Shown piece after piece: positions 1 through 7,562 of a DNA stretch of 64,000 nt (the first letter of the stretch is position 1; each line of letters begins with the position of its first letter). The notes beneath the pieces were generated by a model, which saw only the letters and a list, made by a program, of their open reading frames with translations, was not told the origin of the DNA and ran no database searches. Made by a program: the position numbers and the translations under genes. This DNA is from Roseovarius faecimaris (GTDB lineage Bacteria; Pseudomonadota; Alphaproteobacteria; Rhodobacterales; Rhodobacteraceae), in contig NZ_CP034348.1 of NCBI RefSeq assembly GCF_009762325.1, positions 2,672,501 through 2,736,500 of the forward strand. Direction: 5' to 3'.

Positions 1-464
1 AGAGCTTCAACCTCCACCTCCGCCGCCTCGCGCCTGCGCGTAGGTAGTTTATGGATGGTTTTAGGATGGTTTGGGGTCCACCGTGAACCCCGTACCCCGT
101 TCACCGTGGACCCCGTGCCGGGTTCAGGCTGGACGGGGTTCACAGTGACCCCCGTCTCGATGTCGGGCTCAGCCGTGGGCTCGAGCGCGGCCACGCGTTC
201 CAGAACGATGCGGTAAATGACGGTGTAGCCGTTCTTGCACTGCCGCCGCCCCGTCTCGATCAAAATGCCTTCGCGGAGGAAGTCGATGATGGTGCGCTTC
301 ACCGTGCTCTCGCTGAGCTCAGTGTGGCGCTGGATGGTCCCCTTGGAGCACCAGATGCCTGAGCCATCATCGCTCGCCTTATCGGCCAGGAACATGATGA
401 TCTGCTTGCGCGCGGCGCTGCCGAAGCGACGCTCTGCGCATTCATTTGCAACCGCCCAACTCAT
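1..464 (-). CDS. Helix-turn-helix protein of an integrated element (partial, runs off left edge)
   Basis: The minus strand is open from an ATG at 464 to the first base of the window, giving at least 154 residues with no stop. The N-terminal ~95 residues look like a winged HTH of the kind seen in plasmid and phage replication or regulatory proteins: a start reading MSWAVANECAERRFGSAARK, then KGTIQRHTELSESTVKRTI as the recognition helix and a wing near residues 68-90. From about residue 97 the chain becomes Pro/Thr/Glu-rich low complexity with repeated TVN motifs. That composition, and its position beside a displaced tRNA-Cys 3' end, suggest a gene of a mobile element lying to the left. Function is inferred from fold resemblance only. 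The C-terminus is outside the window. Confidence 0.6.
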   Translation of the reverse strand, partial: MSWAVANECAERRFGSAARKQIIMFLADKASDDGSGIWCSKGTIQRHTELSESTVKRTIIDFLREGILIETGRRQCKNGYTVIYRIVLERVAALEPTAEPDIETGVTVNPVQPEPGTGSTVNGVRGSRWTPNHPKTIHKLPTRRREAAEVEVEA

Positions 465-527
465 CGAATTATCCCAAGGTTAGAAACGATTTTGTGAGCA
501 TTCTGGCACGCAAACAGCGTTGAAACT

Positions 528-549
528 TTCGCTTTTTGTTCACTTTTTG
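528..549 (+). repeat. Two tandem 11-bp repeats next to the att site
   Basis: TTCGCTTTTTG is followed at once by TTCACTTTTTG, an 11-bp direct repeat with one mismatch. It lies between the start of the HTH gene and the tRNA-Cys 3' fragment. Short tandem repeats beside an att core are often arm-type integrase sites, or iterons. Either role is inference. Confidence 0.4.
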
Positions 550-600
550 TCAGGAGGTGTTTTGCACCCATAAGCCGTTGTTTTTGCGACCGTTCTTTCT

Positions 601-647
601 GGATTGCAAATCCGTGTACACCGGTTCGATTCCGGTACTCGCCTCCA
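601..647 (+). other. Displaced tRNA-Cys 3' half: attachment site (att) and island boundary
   Basis: Bases 601-647 read as the 3' half of tRNA-Cys: anticodon stem-loop GGATTGCAAATCC with anticodon GCA, variable loop, T-arm CCGGTTCGATTCCGG, acceptor strand ACTCGCC and discriminator/CCA as TCCA. The sequence upstream of 601 does not supply the acceptor, D-arm or 5' anticodon bases, so this is not a working tRNA. A homology block that starts in the anticodon loop and runs to the 3' end is the typical direct repeat left when a tyrosine recombinase integrates into a tRNA gene. The intact tRNA-Cys should lie at the far left end of the element. Chromosome resumes on the right. Confidence 0.85.
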
Positions 648-698
648 CAAGCTTCCTTAACAGAACAACGCGCCGAAGGCGCAGGAAACTCCGGGATC

Positions 699-1583
699 TC
701 AGATCCGGGGCAGCCGCCAGGTTGGGGTCAGGCCGGATTGCTGACAGAAGGGCCGTGTATCGACGCCGGCGAAGAGCCCGTCGCGGGTCACCAGAACGGT
801 GCGCCATCCGCGGGCCGCGGCGCCCAGAATGTCAGTATGCAGCGTATCGCCGCACAGCGCGATGCGATGCCTTTCGATACCGGGCAGCGAGGCTTCGACG
901 ATCTCGTAGGCTTCTGGAAAGGGCTTTCCGTAGAATCGGATATCGTCCAGCCCCTCATCGGCCAGCAGATGGCCATAATGGCCGGGTTCCAGCGAAAACC
1001 CATGATCGCGTGGCGCGGCCAGGTCGGCATTGGCGATGACCAGCGGGCGCGGCGCCGAAAGAAGGCTCTCGCGCAGAAGCGCCTGCTGCGCCTCGGTCCA
1101 GACTTCGGTTGACAGAAACAGCACGCCGTCGACGCGGGCATAATCGCGCGGATTGTCAGTGAGGCGCAGCGTGTCGACCGGAATATCGGAAAGATCATCC
1201 GACGGCGCCGCGATACAGCCCCAGAGGCCTGGTGTTAGTTCTGCGAGCGCGGCGTCCCGGCTGGTGACGATTTCCTCCTGCGTCACGGGCATGCCGAGTT
1301 TCTGAAACTTCGCCGTCGCGCCATCGTGGTTGTAGCTGGCGGCGTTCGACAGGATGCGAATGTGGCGCCCCCGCTCGCGCAGCTGACCAAGCCGGTCCGC
1401 GGCGCCCGGGATCGGCGTTTCACCCACATTAAGCACGCCGAACGCGTCGAACACGAAGGCGTCCACCTCTTCCGAAATATCCAGAAGCGAGCCGATATCG
1501 ATGGTTTCAGCCCCGAACGTGGCCTCCGGCAACCGGTGCCGCACGGATTGATAGCGGTCGAAAATGCCGATGGCAGTGTCCAT
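699..1583 (-). CDS. HAD superfamily subfamily IIA hydrolase (sugar-phosphatase-like)
   Basis: A 294-residue haloacid-dehalogenase-fold hydrolase of the NagD/4-nitrophenylphosphatase-like branch. Motif I reads FDAFGVLN near residue 43, motif II is in RILSNA, the conserved lysine is in YGKPFPEAY and motif IV is CGDTLHTDI. Motif I has the nucleophile Asp, but the usual second Asp of DxD is Phe. The same position is aromatic (DxWG) in a known subgroup of these proteins, so activity on small phosphate esters is plausible but the substrate is unknown. I chose the ATG at 1583 because an upstream extension is low complexity and would enter the control region of the divergent deoR-type gene. It faces away from a glycerophosphate-type transport operon, so a role in phosphate ester turnover is possible but unproven. 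Confidence 0.75.
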   Translation of the reverse strand: MDTAIGIFDRYQSVRHRLPEATFGAETIDIGSLLDISEEVDAFVFDAFGVLNVGETPIPGAADRLGQLRERGRHIRILSNAASYNHDGATAKFQKLGMPVTQEEIVTSRDAALAELTPGLWGCIAAPSDDLSDIPVDTLRLTDNPRDYARVDGVLFLSTEVWTEAQQALLRESLLSAPRPLVIANADLAAPRDHGFSLEPGHYGHLLADEGLDDIRFYGKPFPEAYEIVEASLPGIERHRIALCGDTLHTDILGAAARGWRTVLVTRDGLFAGVDTRPFCQQSGLTPTWRLPRI

Positions 1584-1649
1584 TTTCCGGGCCGGTCCTT
1601 GCTTGCGATCCTGGCCTAATGGTACCGCGATGCGGGGAAAATGGAAGAG

Positions 1650-1785
1650 AAAACAACAAAACGACAAAAAGGCTTATTCCCACAGAACGCGGCGCAGATG
1701 CGAGCATTTAAGGGAGACGACGGGGGAAACCCGGTTGTCCGGGCGCCATCAACGGCAGATAAAAATGTTGTTTTGGCGTTTTATT
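1650..1785 (+). promoter_or_regulatory. Candidate operator pair for the DeoR-type regulator
   Basis: The 235-bp divergent gap holds two oppositely oriented copies of one motif. AACAAAACGACAAAAA lies at about 1655-1670. TTGTTTTGGCGTTTTA lies at about 1768-1783, and its complement is TAAAACGCCAAAACAA. AT-rich inverted sites flanking a deoR-type start are typical of autoregulation. The assignment is by pattern only. Confidence 0.4.
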
Positions 1786-1818
1786 CAGGTATCGTCGACT
1801 CAAAGAGACAGGATTCTG

Positions 1819-2601
1819 ATGGCATCCAAGAAGATCAGACGCCGCGACCTGATTCAGCAGGTCGTACAGGAACGAGGGGGAGTGAGCGTGGGGGCGCTGG
1901 CCGAAATGCTGGGTGTATCAACGCAGACGATCCGGCGCGATCTGGATATTCTGTGCGATTCCGAAGGGTTGCGCCGGGCGCATGGGCGGATCGAACTGGC
2001 CGAGGACCGGCTGAACACCCCGTTCGAACAGCGCGCGGGCACGAATATTGTCGGCAAACGCGCCATCGCCGATATCGCCGCGTCGCGAATCCCTGACGGC
2101 GCGACGCTCTTTATCTCGATTGGATCGACCGTTCTGAGCGTCGCCCGCGCCCTGCACCGGCGCAAGGAACTGACCGTTATCACCAACAATCTGAGCGCGG
2201 CGATGGCGCTGAGCGAAGAAGTGTCGAATCGCATCATCGTACCGGGCGGGGAAATCCGCCTGCCGGACCGCGATTTCGTGGGCGAGGAAGTGGTGGATTT
2301 CTTTTCGCATTACCGCGCAGAATACGCGATCTTCGGCACCGCCGGGATCGACCGCGAGGGCGGGCTTCTGGAGTTTCATCAGTCGGAGGTGCGGGCCACG
2401 GAACAGATGCGCAGGAACGCAACGCACTCTGTCCTCGTGATCGACCGAAGCAAGTTCGGGCGGCTCGCCCCGGCGGTGGGCTGCCATTTGTCCGACATCG
2501 ACACCGTGATCTGCGACAGGCCTCCTGCTGCGGATTATGCAGAGCTGATCGAGGGGTTGCGGGATCAGTTCGTCTTTGCCGAGGAGGCCAGCCAGCAATG
2601 A
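1819..2601 (+). CDS. DeoR/GlpR-family transcriptional regulator
   Basis: A 260-residue DeoR-family repressor. Residues about 5-57 form the winged HTH, with recognition helix VSTQTIRRDLDIL followed by GLRRAHG, the family hallmark. Residues about 75-235 form the DeoRC sensor domain, which normally binds a phosphorylated sugar or glycerol metabolite. The ATG at 1819 is preceded by AGACAGGA and gives the normal family length; longer in-frame extensions read through low-complexity sequence. The stop overlaps the next ATG as ATGA, so it is the first gene of the transporter operon and most likely its ligand-responsive repressor. Given the neighbours, glycerol-3-phosphate is the likely effector (inference). 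Confidence 0.88.
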   Translation: MASKKIRRRDLIQQVVQERGGVSVGALAEMLGVSTQTIRRDLDILCDSEGLRRAHGRIELAEDRLNTPFEQRAGTNIVGKRAIADIAASRIPDGATLFISIGSTVLSVARALHRRKELTVITNNLSAAMALSEEVSNRIIVPGGEIRLPDRDFVGEEVVDFFSHYRAEYAIFGTAGIDREGGLLEFHQSEVRATEQMRRNATHSVLVIDRSKFGRLAPAVGCHLSDIDTVICDRPPAADYAELIEGLRDQFVFAEEASQQ

Positions 2602-3635
2602 CCGAGTCCTTTGTCCGTGTCGATAACGTCGCCAAGCGCTGGAACGGGCAGCTTGGTGTGGAGCATATCGACCTCGACATTCCGCGCGGCGCGTTTGTTG
2701 CGCTTCTGGGTCCGTCGGGCTGTGGCAAATCAACGACGCTGCGTTTGCTCTCGGGGCTCGAATTGCCCGATGAGGGGTCAATCCACATTGACGGGCGCGA
2801 GGTGACACTGGCCGCGCCGTCCGAGCGCAACCTGTCCATGGTGTTCCAGTCCTACGCGCTGTTTCCGCATCTGAGCGTGGCCGAGAACGTGGTCTTCGGC
2901 CTCAAGGTGCGCCGGGTGGCGGCGGCAGAGCGGCGCGAGAAGCTCAAACGTGCGCTCGAGATAACCGGGCTGCTTGGTTATGAGGACCGCAAGCCGGGCG
3001 AGCTTTCGGGCGGGCAGCGTCAACGCGTGGCCCTGGCCCGTGCCATCGTCGCAAATCAGCCGCTTTGCCTGATGGACGAGCCGCTGAGCAATCTGGATGC
3101 CAAGCTGCGCGCCTCGGTGCGCAAGGATATCAAGAAGCTGCAGCTCGATCTGGGGATCACCGTGGTTTATGTGACCCATGACCAGACCGAGGCGATGTCG
3201 ATGGCGGATATGGTCGTGCTGATGAAGGACGGCCGCATCCAGCAGACTGGTGCGCCCGAAGACCTCTATTACAAGCCCGCCAACACCTTTGTCGCCGAAT
3301 TTGTCGGCTCGCCCCCGATGGCGCTGATCGACGGGTCGGCGCTACCGGGCTTTGACGGGGTGGCCTCCATCGGGCTGAGAGCCGAGAACGTCACCGTGGT
3401 CGAGCCGGGCACCGGGCGGCTGACCTGTCAGGTGTCGGAATGCGAATTCCTGGGCTCGGAGACCTTCATCGGCCTGTCACATCCGTCTGCCAAGGGTCTG
3501 ACGGTCAGCATGCCGGGGCTCAAGCATATTCCGAATGGCGAGACATTGGAGATCACCTTCTCGGACAGCGACCTGCACTTTTTCGACAGTGCGGGCGAGA
3601 GGACAGAGCACAAAAAACACGCGACCGCGGACTGA
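2598..3635 (+). CDS. ABC transporter ATPase, UgpC/MalK type
   Basis: A 345-residue ATPase of the CUT1 (MalK/UgpC) group that powers sugar or glycerol-3-phosphate import. Walker A is GPSGCGKST (38-46), the Q-loop sits in MVFQSYALFPHL, the signature is LSGGQRQRV (136-144), Walker B is CLMDEP (157-162), and the H-loop is in VYVTHDQTEAMSMAD. The C-terminal ~110 residues form the TOBE/regulatory domain with the RAENV motif. It overlaps the deoR-type gene by ATGA and is followed by the binding protein and two permeases, so the importer is complete. Length is slightly short of MalK (~370), as is common in alphaproteobacterial UgpC-like proteins. The substrate is inferred from context. Confidence 0.9.
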   Translation: MTESFVRVDNVAKRWNGQLGVEHIDLDIPRGAFVALLGPSGCGKSTTLRLLSGLELPDEGSIHIDGREVTLAAPSERNLSMVFQSYALFPHLSVAENVVFGLKVRRVAAAERREKLKRALEITGLLGYEDRKPGELSGGQRQRVALARAIVANQPLCLMDEPLSNLDAKLRASVRKDIKKLQLDLGITVVYVTHDQTEAMSMADMVVLMKDGRIQQTGAPEDLYYKPANTFVAEFVGSPPMALIDGSALPGFDGVASIGLRAENVTVVEPGTGRLTCQVSECEFLGSETFIGLSHPSAKGLTVSMPGLKHIPNGETLEITFSDSDLHFFDSAGERTEHKKHATAD

Positions 3636-3673
3636 CGGCGCAAGAGGGACTAGACCATTCAAGGGAGGATCAA

Positions 3674-4930
3674 ATGAAAACCATCAGACAACTCGGACTG
3701 GCAACCGTGGCATCTGCCGCGCTGGCCATCCCCGCTGCGGCGGAAACGGAACTGACGATGTATTACCCCATTGCTGTCGGCGGCGCGCTGACCGAGGTGG
3801 TGGACGGCATCGTGGCTGATTTCGAGGCGGCCAACCCCGATATCAAGGTGAACGCCATCTATTCGGGCAACTATGACGACACGCGCGTGCGCGCCCTGTC
3901 GGCGCTGGCCTCGGGCGAGCCTGCACAACTTGCCGTGATGTTCTCGATCGATGCCTATGACCTGATCGAGCAGGACCTGATCGTCGCCTTCGATGACATC
4001 GAGGGGGTCGATGCGGGCTGGCTTGACAGCTTCTATCCGGCACTGATGGCGAACGGCAAAATCGAGGGCAAGACCTGGGGCATTCCGTTCCAGCGTTCGA
4101 CCATCGTGGCCTATTACAACAAGGACATGTTCCGCACCGCGGGGCTGGACCCGGAAAGCCCGCCCACGACCTGGGACGAGATGATTTCGATGGGCAAAGC
4201 CCTGACCAAGGACGGCACCTATGGGATCATGATCCCGTCGACCGGCTATCCCTACTGGATGTTCCAGGCGCTGGCGATCCAGAACGGCAAGGAAGTGATG
4301 TCAAACGACGGTCTGACGACCTATTTTGACGACCCCGCCGTCGTGGAAACGCTGGAATTCTGGAAATCCCTGTCGACCGAACATGGCGTGATGCCTGAAG
4401 GCACCGTGGAATGGGGCACCCTGCGCCAGGCCTTCCTGGAGGGCCAGACCGCGATGATGTGGCATTCGACCGGCAACCTGACAGCGGTCAAGAACAACGC
4501 GAGCTTTGATTTCGGCGTGGCCGAGCTGCCCGCGAATGTGCGCAAGGGCTCGCCCACCGGCGGCGGCAACTTCTATGTGTTCAAGGACACCACCCCCGAG
4601 GAGAAAGCCGCAGCGCTGAAACTGATCGAGTTCATGACCTCGCCCGAGCAGGCCGCCACCTGGTCGATCAAGACCGGCTATATGGGCGTGTCCGCGGCGG
4701 CCTATGAAACCGAGGCGCTGAAAAGCTACACCGCCGAGTTTCCGCCCGCTCTGGTCGCGCGCAATCAGCTTGAAAACGCCGTGGCCGAGTTCTCGACCTT
4801 CGAGACCGCCCGCGTGCGCGAGGGGCTGAACAACGCCATCCAGGCGGCGCTGACCGGCTCGAAATCCGCCGCCGATGCGCTGGCCGAAGCACAGGCCGCC
4901 GCCCAGCGCCTGCTGCGCGACTACCAGTAA
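3674..4930 (+). CDS. ABC transporter periplasmic binding protein, UgpB-like
   Basis: A 418-residue family-1 extracellular solute-binding protein. The ATG at 3674 follows a strong AGGGAGGA site and gives a clean Sec signal peptide, with cleavage after AIPAAA. The mature start ELTMYYPIAVGGALTEVVD and the stretch YSGNYDDTRVRAL resemble UgpB, the glycerol-3-phosphate binding protein, rather than maltose-type proteins. The remainder shows the usual two-lobe pattern with PFQRSTIVAYYNKDMF and TGGGNFYVF segments. It sits between the ATPase and permease genes, with a hairpin directly after the stop. The ligand is probably sn-glycerol-3-phosphate or a glycerophosphodiester, from similarity and context, not from a verified binding-site match. 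Confidence 0.88.
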   Translation: MKTIRQLGLATVASAALAIPAAAETELTMYYPIAVGGALTEVVDGIVADFEAANPDIKVNAIYSGNYDDTRVRALSALASGEPAQLAVMFSIDAYDLIEQDLIVAFDDIEGVDAGWLDSFYPALMANGKIEGKTWGIPFQRSTIVAYYNKDMFRTAGLDPESPPTTWDEMISMGKALTKDGTYGIMIPSTGYPYWMFQALAIQNGKEVMSNDGLTTYFDDPAVVETLEFWKSLSTEHGVMPEGTVEWGTLRQAFLEGQTAMMWHSTGNLTAVKNNASFDFGVAELPANVRKGSPTGGGNFYVFKDTTPEEKAAALKLIEFMTSPEQAATWSIKTGYMGVSAAAYETEALKSYTAEFPPALVARNQLENAVAEFSTFETARVREGLNNAIQAALTGSKSAADALAEAQAAAQRLLRDYQ

Positions 4931-4940
4931 ACCGATCGCG

Positions 4941-4964
4941 GGTGCCCGGCCTCGGTCGGGCACC
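4941..4964 (+). other. Intercistronic hairpin after the binding-protein gene
   Basis: GGTGCCCG (4941-4948) and CGGGCACC (4957-4964) form a perfect 8-bp stem with an 8-base loop and no U-run. Such hairpins between a binding-protein gene and its permease genes commonly stabilise the upstream mRNA, so that binding protein exceeds permease. The role here is inferred. Confidence 0.6.
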
Positions 4965-4993
4965 TGCCCTTCTTCACGGGCAGACCACGGATC

Positions 4994-5887
4994 ATGTCAG
5001 AGCACATCAATCTCGAAAAGCGCAGACAGGCCATTTATGGCTGGCTCCTGCTGTCGCCGGCGATGATCCTGCTGACACTGTTCGCCTTCTATCCGTCCAT
5101 CGCGACCCTTTGGTCGAGCCTGTTTTCCAGGGGCACCCGGCGCAAACCCTCCGAGTTCGTGGGGGGAGAGAATTACGCCGATCTGTTTGCCGATCCGGTG
5201 TTCTGGAAAGTGGTCACGAACAACCTGATCTATGCCGCGGCCACGATCCCCATCTCCATTGCCATCGCACTGGCCATGGCGCTCTGGGCCAACTCGAAAA
5301 TCCCCGCGCGCGGCTTCGTGCGCACCGCCTATTTCACGCCCACTGTGCTGCCGATGATCGCGGCGGCCAATCTGTGGCTCTTTTTCTACACGCCGGGGCT
5401 GGGCGTGCTTGACCAGTTTTTCGGCCTCTTTGGCCTGCCCAGCATCAACTGGCTGGGTCAGCCGGAAACCGCACTCTGGGCCGTGATCATCGTGACGATC
5501 TGGAAAGAGGCCGGGTTCTTCATGATCTTCTATCTGGCCGCGCTTCAGACGATCCCGGAAGACCTGAAGGAAGCCGCCGATATCGAGGGCGCCAGCCGCT
5601 GGACCTATACAAGGCGGATCGTGCTGCCCTTGCTGATGCCGACAACGCTGTTCATCATGGTCAATGCGCTGATCAACTCGGTCAAGCTGATCGACCACCT
5701 GTTCATCCTGACCAAGGGCGGGCCCAATGACGCTTCCAAGCTGATCCTCTATTACATCTGGGAAATGGCCTTTGCCTTCTTCGACGCGCCCCATGCGGCG
5801 GCGATGACGATCCTGGTGCTGGTGGTGCTGGGTGTGGTCGCGGGCATCAAGTTCACCATTCTCGACAAGCGGACCCATTACCAATGA
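4994..5887 (+). CDS. ABC transporter permease, UgpA/MalF type
   Basis: A 297-residue inner-membrane permease of the CUT1 group, with about six hydrophobic helices starting at YGWLLLSPAMILLTLFAFYP. The cytoplasmic EAA loop that contacts the ATPase is visible as EDLKEAADIEGASRWTYTRRIVLPLL at about residues 194-219 (key residues EAA...G). It follows the binding-protein gene by 63 bp and overlaps the second permease gene by ATGA, so the two half-channels are translationally coupled. Length matches the family. The N-terminal tail SEHINLEKRRQ is charged and cytoplasmic. Confidence 0.9.
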   Translation: MSEHINLEKRRQAIYGWLLLSPAMILLTLFAFYPSIATLWSSLFSRGTRRKPSEFVGGENYADLFADPVFWKVVTNNLIYAAATIPISIAIALAMALWANSKIPARGFVRTAYFTPTVLPMIAAANLWLFFYTPGLGVLDQFFGLFGLPSINWLGQPETALWAVIIVTIWKEAGFFMIFYLAALQTIPEDLKEAADIEGASRWTYTRRIVLPLLMPTTLFIMVNALINSVKLIDHLFILTKGGPNDASKLILYYIWEMAFAFFDAPHAAAMTILVLVVLGVVAGIKFTILDKRTHYQ

Positions 5888-6693
5888 ACCCGATCATGCG
5901 GCATATCGAAAGCATCGGCGCGCTGCTTCTGGCGGTGATCTGGATTTCGCCGCTGGTCTTTGCGTTCTGGGCGGCGTTTCACACCACGTCGGACGCGGTG
6001 AACTTCAACCTTGCAGCCCCCTGGACACTGGACAATTTCCGCACCGCCTGGGTCGGCGCGCCCTGGCTGAAGTATTTCCTCAACACCTTCCTTCTGGTGA
6101 CGGTCATCCTGATCGGACAGTTCATCGTGACCACCTTGGCGGGCTTTGCCTTTGCGCAGGTGCGTTTTCCGGGGCGCGACTTTGTCTTCATCCTTGTGCT
6201 GATGCAGCTCTTCATCCTGCCTGAGGTGCTGATCGTGGAAAACTACGCCATGGTGTCGCGACTGGGCCTGTTCGACTCGATCCTCGGCGTGGGGATGCCC
6301 TATATGGCCTCGGCCTTTGGCATTTTCCTGATGCGGCAGGCCTTCAAGGGCGTGCCAATGGAGTTGCACGAGGCCGCGCGGGTGGAAGGGTGCGGCTGGT
6401 TCGGCATTCTCTGGCGGGTCTATGTGCCGCTCGCGCGTCCGACATATCTGGCCTATGCGCTGGTCTCGGTCTCGACCCATTGGAACAACTTTCTCTGGCC
6501 GCTCATCGTCACCAACTCGCCCGACACGCGGCCGCTGACGGTGGGGCTGTCGATCTTTGGCGCGCCCGAGAACGGCGTGGATATCTCGGTAATTTCGGCC
6601 GCGACGATGATGTCGGTGGCCCCGCTTCTGATCGCGTTCCTGGTGTTCCAGCGCCAGTTCGTCCAGGCCTTCCTGCGCGCCGGGATCAAGTGA
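5884..6693 (+). CDS. ABC transporter permease, UgpE/MalG type
   Basis: A 269-residue second permease of the importer. The N-terminal helix is followed by the FHTTSDAVNF segment typical of MalG/UgpE-type subunits, then about five more helices. The EAA loop reads PMELHEAARVEGCGWFGILW, near residues 158-177. It starts inside the stop of the first permease gene and ends 4 bp before the phosphodiesterase gene, so it is in the same operon. Together with the ATPase and the binding protein it makes a full type I importer. Confidence 0.9.
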   Translation: MNPIMRHIESIGALLLAVIWISPLVFAFWAAFHTTSDAVNFNLAAPWTLDNFRTAWVGAPWLKYFLNTFLLVTVILIGQFIVTTLAGFAFAQVRFPGRDFVFILVLMQLFILPEVLIVENYAMVSRLGLFDSILGVGMPYMASAFGIFLMRQAFKGVPMELHEAARVEGCGWFGILWRVYVPLARPTYLAYALVSVSTHWNNFLWPLIVTNSPDTRPLTVGLSIFGAPENGVDISVISAATMMSVAPLLIAFLVFQRQFVQAFLRAGIK

Positions 6694-6697
6694 CGCC

Positions 6698-7495
6698 ATG
6701 GCGCGGCTTCTCCAGCTCAGCGACCTGCATGTGGTGGCCCCGGGCCAGCTCTGTTCGGGTGTGCTGGACACATGCGCGCTGCTGCGGGCCGCGATTGACC
6801 GGCTGATTGCAATGCGGCCTGCGCTGGGGGCGCTCGATGGCGTGCTGATCACCGGCGATGTAAGCGATGACGGCTCGCCCGAAAGCTACGCTTTTGCCCG
6901 CGCCGAGCTGGACCGGCTCGGGCTTGCCCTGCTGCCGCTGCCGGGCAACCACGACAATCGCGCGGCCTTCCGCGCAGGGTTCGGCGATCTTGAGATCATG
7001 CCGGAACAGGGGCTGATCGACTGGGCGGCGGATGTGGCGGACTGCCGGGTGATCGGCCTCGACACGCTTGTCGAGGGACAGGGCGGCGGGCGCCTGCGCG
7101 CGGAAAGCCTTGATTTTCTGGCGGCCGAACTTGACATGGCGGGGGGGCGGCCCGTGATCGTGGCGCTGCATCATCCGCCCTTGCGCACGCGAATCCGCTT
7201 CATGGATGCGATCGGACTGGACAACGTCCCGGCTCTGGAAAAAGTGCTGGAGCGCGCGCCGCAGGACGTCACCGTGCTGGCCGGGCATGTGCACCGGGTG
7301 CATCTTGGGCGTGTCGGACGCCACAGCGTGATGACAGCACCTTCGGTCTGTTCGGCCTTTGCGCTGGATCTGCGCGCCAAGGCACCGGTGGGTTTTCTGA
7401 AAGGCCCGACAGGCTGTGCCGTGATCGAGACCGGGCCGGGAGGTACGTGGAGCGTTCTGCCGCTTGATCAGGCTGAAGGTCCATATCCGTTCTGA
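6698..7495 (+). CDS. Calcineurin-like metallophosphoesterase, GpdQ/CpdA type phosphodiesterase
   Basis: A 265-residue binuclear-metal phosphoesterase. All class-III phosphodiesterase motifs are present: DLH (9-11), GDVSDDG (53-59), GNHD (83-86), HH (158-159) and GHVHRVH (196-202). This family includes cAMP phosphodiesterase CpdA and the glycerophosphodiesterase GpdQ. It is the last gene of the deoR-ABC operon, only 4 bp after the permease stop. GpdQ-like hydrolysis of glycerophosphodiesters to glycerol-3-phosphate would fit, replacing the unrelated UgpQ of enterobacteria. No signal peptide is seen, so it acts in the cytoplasm after uptake. CpdA activity cannot be excluded. Confidence 0.85.
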   Translation: MARLLQLSDLHVVAPGQLCSGVLDTCALLRAAIDRLIAMRPALGALDGVLITGDVSDDGSPESYAFARAELDRLGLALLPLPGNHDNRAAFRAGFGDLEIMPEQGLIDWAADVADCRVIGLDTLVEGQGGGRLRAESLDFLAAELDMAGGRPVIVALHHPPLRTRIRFMDAIGLDNVPALEKVLERAPQDVTVLAGHVHRVHLGRVGRHSVMTAPSVCSAFALDLRAKAPVGFLKGPTGCAVIETGPGGTWSVLPLDQAEGPYPF

Positions 7496-7562
7496 TCGAA
7501 ACCTGCATCAATCGGGTGCTTGGAAAAGGCAGCCTCGGGCAGCCGATAAGGCGACCTAAGGA

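Noticed and set aside
601-647. A complete tRNA-Cys gene
   Set aside because: Only the 3' half from the anticodon stem is present; the upstream bases cannot form the acceptor, D-arm or 5' anticodon strands.
536-1039. Long plus-strand frame across the tRNA fragment into the HAD gene
   Set aside because: Arginine-rich shadow of the HAD gene, no ribosome site, no family likeness.
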